Shown here in pieces: positions 20,206 through 31,700 of a DNA stretch of 64,000 nucleotides (positions within the stretch are counted from its first letter, which is position 1; each line of letters begins with the position of its first letter). A program made the translations under genes and the position numbers. The stretch is from Ptiloglossa arizonensis (taxonomy: Eukaryota > Arthropoda > Insecta > Hymenoptera > Colletidae). The notes below the pieces were generated by a model. It worked only from the letters and a program-made list of their open reading frames with translations, was not told the origin of the DNA and did not search any database. The DNA is taken from positions 124,001 through 188,000 of the forward strand of contig NW_027478906.1 of NCBI RefSeq assembly GCF_051014685.1, in the 5' to 3' direction.

Positions 20206-23200
20206 AATCGGGCGAGTTTCTACTTTCAGATGCAACAGAAATTTTGCGGATTGATCAATCCGTTCGCGAGATATGGCTGTTTGGAGATAAGAAACGCTTG
20301 AGAAACTCAAAATTTTCGCAGTTCTGATGCTCGAAACGAGTAACTAGTACGGCCTAGGGGAAAGTACGCATACCGTTGTAATCGGGCGAGTTTCTACTTT
20401 CAGATGCAACAGAAATTTTGCGGATTGATCAATCCGTTCGCGAGATATGGCTGTTTGGAGATAAGAAACGCTTGAGAAACTCAAAATTTTCGCAGTTCTG
20501 ATGCTCGAAACGAATAACTAGAACGGCCTAGGGGAAAAGTGCGCATACCGTTGTAATCGGGCGAGTTTCTACTTTCAGATGCAACAGAAATTTTGCGGAT
20601 TGATCAATCCGTTCGCGAGATATGGCTGTTTGGAGATAAGAAACGCTTGAGAAACTCAAAATTTTCGCAGTTCTGATGCTCGAAACGAATAACTAGAACG
20701 GCCTAGGGGAAAAGTGCCCATACCGTTGTAATCGGGCGAGTTTCTACTTTCAGATGCAACAGAAATTTTGCGGATTGATCAATCCGTTCGCGAGATATGG
20801 CTGTTTGGATATAAGAAACGCTTGAGAAACTCAAAATTTTCGCAGTTCTGATGCTCGAAACGAATAACTAGAACGGCCTAGGGGAAAAGTGCGCATACCG
20901 TTGTAATCGGGCAAGTTTCTACTTTCAGATGCAACAGAAATTTTGCGGATTGATCAATCCGTTCGCGAGATATGGCTGTTTGGATATAAGAAACGCTTGA
21001 GAAACTCAAAATTTTCGCAGTTCTGATGCTCGAAACGAGTAACTAGTACGGCCTAGGGGAAAGTACGCATACCGTTGTAATCGGGCGAGTTTCTACTTTC
21101 AGATGCAACAGAAATTTTGCGGATTGGTCAATCCGTTCGCGAGATATGGCAGTTTGGAGGTAAGAAACGCTTGAGAAACTCAAAATTTTCGCAGTTCTGA
21201 TGCTCGAAACGAGTAACTAGAACGGCCTAGGGGAAAACTACACCTACCGTTGTAATCGGGCGAGTTTCTACTTTCAGATGCAACAGAAATTTTGCGGCTT
21301 GATCAATCCGTTCGCGAGATATGGCTGTTTGGAGATAAGAAACGCTTGAGAAACTCAAAATTTTCGCAGTTCTGATGCTCGAAACGAGTAACTAGTACGG
21401 CCTAGGGGAAAGTACGCATACCGTTGTAATCGGGCGAGTTTCTACTTTCAGATGCAACAGAAATTTTGCGGATTGATCAATCCGTTCGCGAGATATGGCT
21501 GTTTGGAGATAAGAAACGCTTGAGAAACTCAAAATTTTCGCAGTTCTGATGCTCGAAACGAATAACTAGAACGGCCTAGGGGAAAAGTGCGCATACCGTT
21601 GTAATCGGGCGAGTTTCTACTTTCAGATGCAACAGAAATTTTGCGGATTGATCAATCCGTTCGCGAGATATGGCTGTTTGGAGATAAGAAACGCTTGAGA
21701 AACTCAAAATTTTCGCAGTTCTGATGCTCGAAACGAATAACTAGAACGGCCTAGGGGAAAAGTGCCCATACCGTTGTAATCGGGCGAGTTTCTACTTTCA
21801 GATGCAACAGAAATTTTGCGGATTGATTAATCCGTTCGCGAGATATGGCTGTTTGGATATAAGAAACGCTTGAGAAACTCAAAATTTTCGCAGTTCTGAT
21901 GCTCGAAACGAATAACTAGAACGGCCTAGGGGAAAAGTGCGCATACCGTTGTAATCGGGCGAGTTTCTACTTTCAGATGCAACAGAAATTTTGCGGATTG
22001 ATCAATCCGTTCGCGAGATATGGCTGTTTGGATATAAGAAACGCTTGAGAAACTCAAAATTTTCGCAGTTCTGATGCTCGAAACGAGTAGCTAGTACGGC
22101 CTAGGGGAAAGTACGCATACCGTTGTAATCGGGCGAGTTTCTACTTTCAGATGCAACAGAAATTTTGCGGATTGGTCAATCCGTTCGCGAGATATGGCAG
22201 TTTGGATGTAAGAAACGCTTGAGAAACTCAAAATTTTCGCAGTTCTGATGCTCGAAACGAGTAACTAGTACGGCCTAGGGGAAAGTACGCATACCGTTGT
22301 AATCGGGCGAGTTTCTACTTTCAGATGCAACAGAAATTTTGCGGATTGGTCAATCCGTTCGCGAGATATGGCAGTTTGGAGGTAAGAAACGCTTGAGAAA
22401 CTCAAAATTTTCGCAGTTCTGATGCTCGAAACGAGTAACTAGAACGGCCTAGGGGAAAACTACGCCTACCGTTGTAATCGGGCGAGTTTCTACTTTCAGA
22501 TGCAACAGAAATTTTGCGGATTGGTCAATCCGTTTGCGAGATGTGGCAGTTTGGAGGTAAGAAACGCTTGAGGAACTCAATATTTTCGCAGTTCTGATGC
22601 TCGAAACGAATAACTAGAACGGCCTAGGGGAAAAGTACGCATACCGATGTAATCGGGCGAGTTTCTACTTTCAGATGCAACAGAAATTATGCGGATTGGT
22701 CAATCCGTTCGCGAGATATGGCAGTTTGGAGATAAGAAACGCTTGAGAAACTCAAAATTTTCGCAGTTCTGATGCTCGAAACGAATGACTAGAACGGCCT
22801 AGGGGAGAAGTACGTATACCGTTGTAATCGGGCGAGTTTCTACTTTCAGATGCAACAGAAATTTTGCGGATTGGTCAATCCGTTCGCGAGATATGGCAGT
22901 TTGGAGGTAAGAAACGCTTGAGAAACTCAAAATTTTCGCAGTTCTGATGCTCGAAACGAGTAACTAGTACGGCCTAGGGGAAAGTACGCATACCGTTGTA
23001 ATCGGGCGAGTTTCTACTTTCAGATGCAACAGAAATTTTGCGGATTGGTCAATCAGTTCGCGAGATATGGCAGTTTGGAGAAAAGAAACGCTTGAGAAAC
23101 TCAAAATTTTCGCAGTCTGATGCTCGAAACGAATAACTAGAACGGCCTAGGGGAAAACTACACGTACCGTTGTAATCGGGCGAGTTTCTACTTTCAGATG

Positions 23201-24000
23201 CAACAGAAATTTTGTGGATTGGTCAATCCGTTCGCGAGATATGGCTGTTTGGAGGTAAGAAACGCTTGAGAAACTCAAAATTTTCGCAGTTCTGATGCTC
23301 GAAACGAGTAACTAGAACGGCCTAGGGGAAAACTACACCTACCGTTGTAATCGGCCGAGTTTCTACTTTCAGATGCAACAGAAATTTTGCGGATTGGTCA
23401 ATCCGTTTGCGAGATGTGACAGTTTGGAGGTAAGAAACGCTTGAGGAACTCAAAATTTTCGCAGTTCTGATGCTCGAAACGAATAACTAGAACGGCCTAG
23501 GGGAAAAGTACGCATACCGATGTAATCGGGCGAGTTTCTACTTTCAGATGCAACAGAAATTTTGCGGATTGGTCAATCCGTTCGCGAGATATGGCCGTTT
23601 GGATGTAAGAAACGCTTGAGAAACTCAAAATTTTCGCTGTTCTGATGCTCGAAATGAATAACTGGAACGGCCTAGGGGAAAACTACTCATACCGTTGTAA
23701 TCGGGCGAGTTTCTACTTTCAGATGCAACAGAAATTTTGCGGATTGGTCAATCCGTTCGCGTGATATGGCAGTTTGGAGGTAAGAAACGCTTGAGAAACT
23801 CAAAATTTTCGCAGTTCTGATGCACGAAACGAGTAACTAGAACGGCCTAGGGGAGAACTACACCTACCGTTGTAATCGGGCGAGTTTCTACTTTCAGATG
23901 CAACAGAAATTTTGCGGATAGGTCAATCCGTTCGCGAGATATGGCAGTTTGGAGGTAAGAAACGCTTGAGAAACTCAAAATTTTCGCAGTTCTGATGCTC
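20206..24000 (+). repeat. Block homologous to 35.4-39.4 kb
   Basis: Collinear with the later block at an offset of 15,197 bp, becoming about 15,372 bp after one monomer difference near 21.1-21.3 kb. Shared rare markers include GGGCAAG (20909/36106), GCGGCTTGATC (21.29/36.67 kb), GGATGTAAG (22.2/37.57 kb), AATCAGTTCGCG (23.05/38.42 kb), ATCGGCCGAG (23.35/38.72 kb), GGCCGTTTGGATG (23.59/38.96 kb) and GATGCACGAAACG (23.82/39.19 kb). A private GGAGAAAAGAAACG lies near 23.08 kb. Confidence 0.85.
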
Positions 24001-24210
24001 GAAACGAGTAACTAGTACGGCCTAGGGGAAAAGTACGCATACCGTTGTAATCGGGCGAACTTCTACTTTCAGATGCAACAGAAATTTTGCGGATTGGTCA
24101 ATCCGTTCGCGAGATATGGCAGTTTGGAGGTAAGAAACGCTTGAGAAACTCAAAATTTTCGCAGTCTGATGCTCGAAACGAATAACTAGAACGGCCTAGG
24201 CGAAAAGTGC

Positions 24211-26484
24211 GCATACCATTGTAATCGGGCGAGTCTCTACTTTCAGATGCAACAGAAATTTTGCAGATTGATCAATCCGTTCGCGAGATATGGCAGTTTG
24301 CAGATAAGAAACGCTTGAGAAACTCAGAATTTTCGCAGTTCTGATGCTCGAAATGAATAACTGGAACGGCCTAGGGGAAAACTACACATACCGTTGTAAT
24401 CGGGCGAGTTTCTACTTTCAGATGCAACAGAAATTTTGCGGATTGATCAATTCGTTCGCGTGATATGGCAGTTTGGAGGTAAGAAACGCTTGAGAAACTC
24501 AAAATTTTCGCAGTTCTGATGCTCGAAACGAGTAACTAGATCGGCCTAGGGGAAAACTACTCCTACCGTTGTAATCGGGCGAGTTTCTACTTTCAGATGC
24601 AACAGAAATTTTGCGGATTGGTCAATCCGTTCGCGAGATATGGCAGTTTGGAGATAAGAAACGCTTGAGAAACTCAAAATTTTCGCCGTTCTGATGCTCG
24701 AAACGAATAACTAGAACGGCCTAGGGGAAAACTACACATACCGTTGTAATCGGGCGAGTTTCTACTTTCAGATGCAACTGAAATTTTGCGGATTGGTCAC
24801 TCCGTTCGCGAGATATGGCAGTTTGGAGGTAAGAAACGTTTGAGAAACTCAAAATTTTCGCAGTTCTGATGCTCGAAACGAATAACTTGAACGGCCTAGG
24901 GGAAAAGTGCGCATACCGTTGTAATCGGGCGAGTTTCTACTTTCAGAAGCAACAGAAACTTTGCGGATTTGTCAATCCGTTCGCGAGATATGGCAGTTTG
25001 GAGGTAAGAAACGCTTGAGAAACTCAAAATTTTCGCTGTTCTGATGCTCGAAATGAATAACTGGAACGGCCTAGGGGAAAACTACACATACCGTTGTAAT
25101 CGGGCGAGTTTCTACTTTCAGATGCAACAGAAATTTTGCGGGTTGGTCAATCCGTTCGCGTGATATGGCAGTTTGGAGGTAAGAAACGCTTGAGAAACTC
25201 AAAATTTTCGCAGTTCTGATGCTCGAAACGAGTAACTAGAACGGCCTAGGGGAAAACTACACCTACCGTTGTAATCGGGCGAGTTTCTACTTTCAGATGC
25301 AACAGAAATTTTGTGGATTGGTCAATCCGTTCGCGAGATATGGCAGTTTGGAGGTAAGAAACGCTTGAGAAACTCAAAATTTTCGCAGTTCTGATGCTCG
25401 AAACGAGTAACTAGAACGGCCTAGGGGAAAACTACACCTACCGTTGTAATCGGGCGAGTTTCTACTTTCAGATGCAACAGAAATTTTGCGGATTGGTCAA
25501 TCCGTTCGCGAGATATGGCAGTTTGGAGGTAAGAAACGCTTGAGAAACTCAAAATTTTCGCAGTTCTGATGCTCGAAACGAGTAACTAGTACGGCCTAGG
25601 GGAAAAGTACGCATACCGTTGTAATCGGGCGAGCTTCTACTTTCAGATGCAACAGAAATTTTGCGGATTGGTCAATCCGTTCGCGAGATATGGCAGTTTG
25701 GATATAAGAAACGCATGAGAAACTCAAAATTTTCGCAGTCTGATGCTCGAAACGAGTAACTAGTACGGCCTAGGGGAAAAGTACGCATACCGTTGTAATC
25801 GGGCGAGCTTCTACTTTCAGATGCAACAGAAATTTTGCGGATTGGTCAATCCGTTCGCGAGATATGGCAGTTTGGAGGTAAGAAACGCTTGAGAAACTCA
25901 AAATTTTCGCCGTTCTGATGCTCGAAACGAATAACTAGAACGGCCTAGGGGAAAAGTGCGCATACCGTTGTAATCTGGCGAGTTTCTACTTTCAGATGCA
26001 ACAGAAATTTTGCGGATTGGTCAATCCGTTCGCGTGATATGGCAGTTTGGAGGTAAGAAACGCTTGAGAAACTCAAAATTTTCGCAGTTCTGATGCTCGA
26101 AACGAATAACTAGAACGGCCTAGGGGAAAACTACACGTACCGTTGTAATCGGGCGAGTTTCTACTTTCAGATGCAACAGAAATTTTGTGGATTGGTCAAT
26201 CCGTTCGCGAGATATGGCTGTTTGGAGGTAAGAAACGCTTGAGAAACTCAAAATTTTCGCAGTTCTGATGCTCGAAACGAGTAACTAGAACGGCCTAGGG
26301 GAAAACTACACCTACCGTTGTAATCGGGCGAGTTTCTACTTTCAGATGCAACAGAAATTTTGCGGATTGGTCAATCCGTTCGCGAGATATGGCAGTTTGG
26401 AGGTAAGAAACGCTTGAGAAACTCAAAATTTTCGCAGTTCTGATGCTCGAAACGAGTAACTAGTACGGCCTAGGCGAAAAGTGC
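24211..26484 (+). repeat. 13-monomer unit, copy A (2,274 bp)
   Basis: Begins at the rare ATACCATTGTAATC with GTCTCTAC and GGCGAAAAG. It contains CGCGTGATATGG monomers, GATCGGCCTAGG with CTACTCC, AACTGAAATT with GGTCACTCCG, AAGCAACAGAAACTTTG, GGGTTGGTC, and AACGCATGAG. These subtypes are absent upstream of about 23.7 kb and reappear after about 39 kb, so this block has a separate origin from 4-24 kb. Confidence 0.85.
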
Positions 26485-28100
26485 GCATACCATTGTAATC
26501 GGGCGAGTCTCTACTTTCAGATGCAACAGAAATTTTGCAGATTGATCAATCCGTTCGCGAGATATGGCAGTTTGCAGATAAGAAACGCTTGAGAAACTCA
26601 GAATTTTCGCAGTTCTGATGCTCGAAATGAATAACTGGAACGGCCTAGGGGAAAACTACACATACCGTTGTAATCGGGCGAGTTTCTACTTTCAGATGCA
26701 ACAGAAATTTTGCGGATTGGTCAATTCGTTCGCGTGATATGGCAGTTTGGAGGTAAGAAACGCTTGAGAAACTCAAAATTTTCGCAGTTCTGATGCTCGA
26801 AACGAGTAACTAGATCGGCCTAGGGGAAAACTACTCCTACCGTTGTAATCGGGCGAGTTTCTACTTTCAGATGCAACAGAAATTTTGCGGATTGGTCACT
26901 CCGTTCGCGAGATATGGCAGTTTGGAGGTAAGAAACGCTTGAGAAACTCAAAATTTTCGCAGTTCTGATGCTTGAAACGAATAACTTGAACGGCCTAGGG
27001 GAAAAGTGCGCATACCGTTGTAATCGGGCGAGTTTCTACTTTCAGAAGCAACAGAAACTTTGCGGATTTGTCAATCCGTTCGCGAGATATGGCAGTTTGG
27101 AGGTAAGAAACGCTTGAGAAACTCAAAATTTTCGCTGTTCTGATGCTCGAAATGAATAACTGGAACGGCCTAGGGGAAAACTACACATACCGTTGTAATC
27201 GGGCGAGTTTCTACTTTCAGATGCAACAGAAATTTTGCGGGTTGGTCAATCCGTTCGCGTGATATGGCAGTTTGGAGGTAAGAAACGCTTGAGAAACTCA
27301 AAATTTTCGCAGTTCTGATGCTCGAAACGAGTAACTAGAACGGCCTAGGGGAAAACTACACCTACCGTTGTAATCGGGCGAGTTTCTACTTTCAGATGCA
27401 ACAGAAATTTTGTGGATTGGTCAATCCGTTCGCGAGATATGGCAGTTTGGAGGTAAGAAACGCTTGAGAAACTCAAAATTTTCGCAGTTCTGATGCTCGA
27501 AACGAGTAACTAGAACGGCCTAGGGGAAAACTACACCTACCGTTGTAATCGGGCGAGTTTCTACTTTCAGATGCAACAGAAATTTTGCGGATTGGTCAAT
27601 CCGTTCGCGAGATATGGCAGTTTGGAGGTAAGAAACGCTTGAGAAACTCAAAATTTTCGCAGTTCTGATGCTCGAAACGAGTAACTAGTACGGCCTAGGG
27701 GAAAAGTACGCATACCGTTGTAATCGGGCGAGCTTCTACTTTCAGATGCAACAGAAATTTTGCGGATTGGTCAATCCGTTCGCGAGATATGGCAGTTTGG
27801 ATATAAGAAACGCATGAGAAACTCAAAATTTTCGCAGTCTGATGCTCGAAACGAGTAACTAGTACGGCCTAGGGGAAAAGTACGCATACCGTTGTAATCG
27901 GGCGAGCTTCTACTTTCAGATGCAACAGAAATTTTGCGGATTGGTCAATCCGTTCGCGAGATATGGCAGTTTGGAGGTAAGAAACGCTTGAGAAACTCAA
28001 AATTTTCGCAGTCTGATGCTCGAAACGAATAACTAGAACGGCCTAGGGGAAAAGTGCGCATACCGTTGTAATCTGGCGAGTTTCTACTTTCAGATGCAAC
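26485..28100 (+). repeat. 13-monomer unit, copy B (one monomer deleted, truncated)
   Basis: Follows copy A at 2,274 bp, then 2,099 bp after the loss of one monomer: copy A has GGAGATAAG then CCGTTCTG, CTACACAT and AACTGAAATT at 24.65-24.79 kb, whereas copy B goes directly from the CTACTCC monomer to GGTCACTCCG at about 26.89 kb. Markers pair as 25.63/27.73 kb (GCTTCTAC), 25.70/27.80 kb (AACGCATGAG) and 25975/28073 (CTGGCG). Copy B ends near 28.1 kb, where TTTGCGAGATGTGG monomers follow. Confidence 0.82.
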
Positions 28101-28900
28101 AGAAATTTTGCGGATTGGTCAATCCGTTTGCGAGATGTGGCAGTTTGGAGGTAAGAAACGCTTGAGGAACTCAATATTTTCGCAGTTCTGATGCTCGAAA
28201 CGAATAACTAGAACGGCCTAGGGGAAAAGTACGCATACCGATGTAATCGGGCGAGTTTCTACTTTCAGATGCAACAGAAATTATGCGGATTGGTCAATCC
28301 GTTCGCGAGATATGGCAGTTTGGAGATAAGAAACGCTTGAGAAACTCAAAATTTTCGCAGTTCTGATGCTCGAAACGAATGACTAGAACGGCCTAGGGGA
28401 GAAGTACGTATACCGTTGTAATCGGGCGAGTTTCTACTTTCAGATGCAACAGAAATTTTGCGGATTGATCAATCCGTTCGCGAGATATGGCTGTTTGGAG
28501 ATAAGAAACGCTTGAGAAACCCAAAATTTTCGCAGTTCTGATGCTCGAAACGAATAACTAGAACGGCCTAGGGGAAAAGTGCGCATACCGTTGTAATCTG
28601 GCGAGTTTCTACTTTCAGATGCAACAGAAATTTTGCGGATTGGTCAATCCGTTTGCGAGATGTGGCAGTTTGGAGGTAAGAAACGCTTGAGGAACTCAAT
28701 ATTTTCGCAGTTCTGATGCTCGAAACGAGTAACTAGTACGGCCTAGGGGAAAGTACGCATACCGTTGTAATCGGGCGAGTTTCTACTTTCAGATGCAACA
28801 GAAATTTTGCGGATTGATCAATCCGTTCGCGAGATATGGCTGTTTGGAGATAAGAAACGCTTGAGAAACTCAAAATTTTCGCAGTTCTGATGCTCGAAAC
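28100..28900 (+). repeat. Junction block with CTGGCG and GGAACTCAAT monomers
   Basis: Two CTGGCG monomers at 28073 and 28599 are 526 bp (three monomers) apart, each followed by a TTTGCGAGATGTGG monomer with GGAACTCAATATT. This stretch links the 24.2-28.1 kb duplication to the copy of the 5-kb region that starts near 28.9 kb. No other content is seen. Confidence 0.65.
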
Positions 28901-31700
28901 GAATAACTAGAACGGCCTAGGGGAAAAGTGCGCATACCGTTGTAATCGGGCGAGTTTCTACTTTCAGATGCAACAGAAATTTTGCGGATTGATCAATCCG
29001 TTCGCGAGATATGGCTGTTTGGAGATAAGAAACGCTTGAGAAACCCAAAATTTTCGCAGTTCTGATGCTCGAAACGAATAACTAGAACGGCCTAGGGGAA
29101 AAGTGCCCATACCGTTGTAATCGGGCGAGTTTCTACTTTCAGATGCAACAGAAATTTTGCGGATTGATGAATCCGTTCGCGAGATATGGCTGTTTGGATA
29201 TAAGAAACGCTTGAGGAACTCAAAATTTTCGCAGTTCTGATGCTCGAAACGAATAACTAGAACGGCCTAGGGGAAAAGTGCTCATACCGTTGTAATCGGG
29301 CGAGTTTCTACTTTCAGATGCAACAGAAATTTTGCGGATTGATCAATCCGTTCGCGAGATATGGCTGTTTGGATATAAGAAACGCTTGAGAAACTCAAAA
29401 TTTTCGCAGTTCTGATGCTCGAAACGAGTAACTAGTACGGCCTAGGGGAAAGTACGCATACCGTTGTAATCGGGCGAGTTTCTACTTTCAGATGCAACAG
29501 AAATTTTGCGGATTGGTCAATCCGTTCGCGAGATATGGCAGTTTGGAGGTAAGAAACGCTTGAGAAACTCAAAATTTTCGCAGTTCTGATGCTCGAAACG
29601 AGTAACTAGTACGGCCTAGGGGAAGGTACGCATACCGTTGTAATCGGGCGAGTTTCTACTTTCAGATGCAACAGAAATTTTGCGGATTGGTCAATCCGTT
29701 CGCGAGATATGGCAGTTTGGACGTAAGAAACGCTCGAGAAACTCAAAATTTTCGCAGTTCTGATGCTCGAAACGAGTAACCAGAACGGCCTAGGGGAAAA
29801 CTACACCTACCGTTGTAATCGGGCGAGTTTCTACTTTCAGATGCAACAGAAATTTTGCGGATTGATCAATCCGTTCGCGAGATATGGCTGTTTGGAGATA
29901 AGAAACGCTTGAGAAACTCAAAATTTTCGCAGTTCTGATGCTCGAAACGAATAACTAGAACGGCCTAGGGGAAAAGTGCGCATACCGTTGTAATCGGGCG
30001 AGTTTCTACTTTCAGATGCAACAGAAATTTTGCGGATTGATCAATCCGATCGCGAGATATGGCTGTTTGGAGATAAGAAACGCTTGAGAAACTCAAAATT
30101 TTCGCAGTTCTGATGCTCGAAACGAATAACTAGAACGGCCTAGGGGAAAAGTGCCCATACCGTTGTAATCGGGCGAGTTTCTACTTTCAGATGCAACAGA
30201 AATTTTGCGGATTGATCAATCCGTTCGCGAGATATGGCTGTTTGGATATAAGAAACGCTTGAGAAACTCAAAATTTTCGCAGTTCTGATGCTCGAAACGA
30301 ATAACTAGAACGGCCTAGGGGAAAAGTGCGCATACCGTTGTAATCGGGCGAGTTTCTACTTTCAGATGCAACAGAAATTTTGCGGATTGATCAATCCGTT
30401 CGCGAGATATGGCTGATTGGATATAAGAAACGCTTGAGAAACTCAAAATTTTCACAGTTCTGATGCTCGAAACGAGTAACTAGTACGGCCTAGGGGAAAG
30501 TACGCATACCGTTGTAATCGGGCGAGTTTCTACTTTCAGATGCAACAGAAATTTTGCGGATTGGTCAATCCGTTCGCGAGATATGGCAGTTTGGAGGTAA
30601 GAAACGCTTGAGAAACTCAAAATTTTCGCAGTTCTGATGCTCGAAACGAGTAACTAGTACGGCCTAGGGGAAAGTACGCATACCGTTGTAATCGGGCGAG
30701 TTTCTACTTTCAGATGCAACAGAAATTTTGCGGATTGGTCAATCCGTTCGCGAGATATGGCAGTTTGGACGTAAGAAACGCTTGAGAAACTCAAAATTTT
30801 CGCAGTTCTGATGCTCGAAACGAGTAACTAGAACGGCCTAGGGGAAAACTATACCTAGCGTTGTAATCGGGCGAGTTTCTACTTTCAGATGCAACAGAAA
30901 TTTTGCGGATTGATCAATCCGTTCGCGAGATATGGCTGTTTGGAGATAAGAAACGCTTGAGAAACTCAAAATTTTCGCAGTTCTGATGCTCGAAACGAGT
31001 AACTAGTACGGCCTAGGGGAAAGTACGCATACCGTTGTAATCGGGCGAGTTTCTACTTTCAGATGCAACAGAAATTTTGCGGATTGATCAATCCGTTCGC
31101 GAGATATGGCTGTTTGGAGATAAGAAACGCTTGAGAAACTCAAAATTTTCGCAGTTCTGATGCTCGAAACGAATAACTAGAACGGCCTAGGGGAAAAGTG
31201 CCCATACCGTTGTAATCGGGCGAGTTTCTACTTTCAGATGCAACAGAAATTTTGCGGATTGATCAATCCGTTCGCGAGATATGGCTGTTTGGATATAAGA
31301 AACGCTTGAGAAACTCAAAATTTTCGCAGTTCTGATGCTCGAAACGAATAACTAGAACGGCCTAGGGGAAAAGTGCGCATACCGTTGTAATCGGGCGAGT
31401 TTCTACTTTCAGATGCAACAGAAATTTTGCGGATTGATCAATCCGTTCGCGAGATATGGCAGTTTGGACGTAAGAAACGCTTGAGAAACTCAAAATTTTC
31501 GCAGTTCTGATGCTCGAAACGAGTAACTAGTACGGCCTAGGGGAAAGTACGCATACCGTTGTAATAGGGCGAGTTTCTACTTTCAGATGCAACAGAAATT
31601 TTGCGGATTGGTCAATCCGTTCGCGAGATATGGCAGTTTGGAGGTAAGAAACGCTTGAGAAACTCAAAATTTTCGCAGTTCTGATGCTCGAAACGAGTAA
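28900..31700 (+). repeat. Distal copy of the 5.3-10.1 kb region
   Basis: Matches 5.3-6.8 kb at offset 23,579 (GTGCCC 5524/29103 and 6572/30151; GTAACCAG 6197/29776), then 8.8-10.1 kb at offset 21,658 (CTATACC 9191/30849; GTGCCC 9540/31198). The 1,921-bp change of offset equals 11 monomers present only in the proximal region. Private variants here include GATGAATCC near 29.16 kb, CCGATCGCG near 30.05 kb and GGCTGATTGG near 30.41 kb. Confidence 0.82.
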
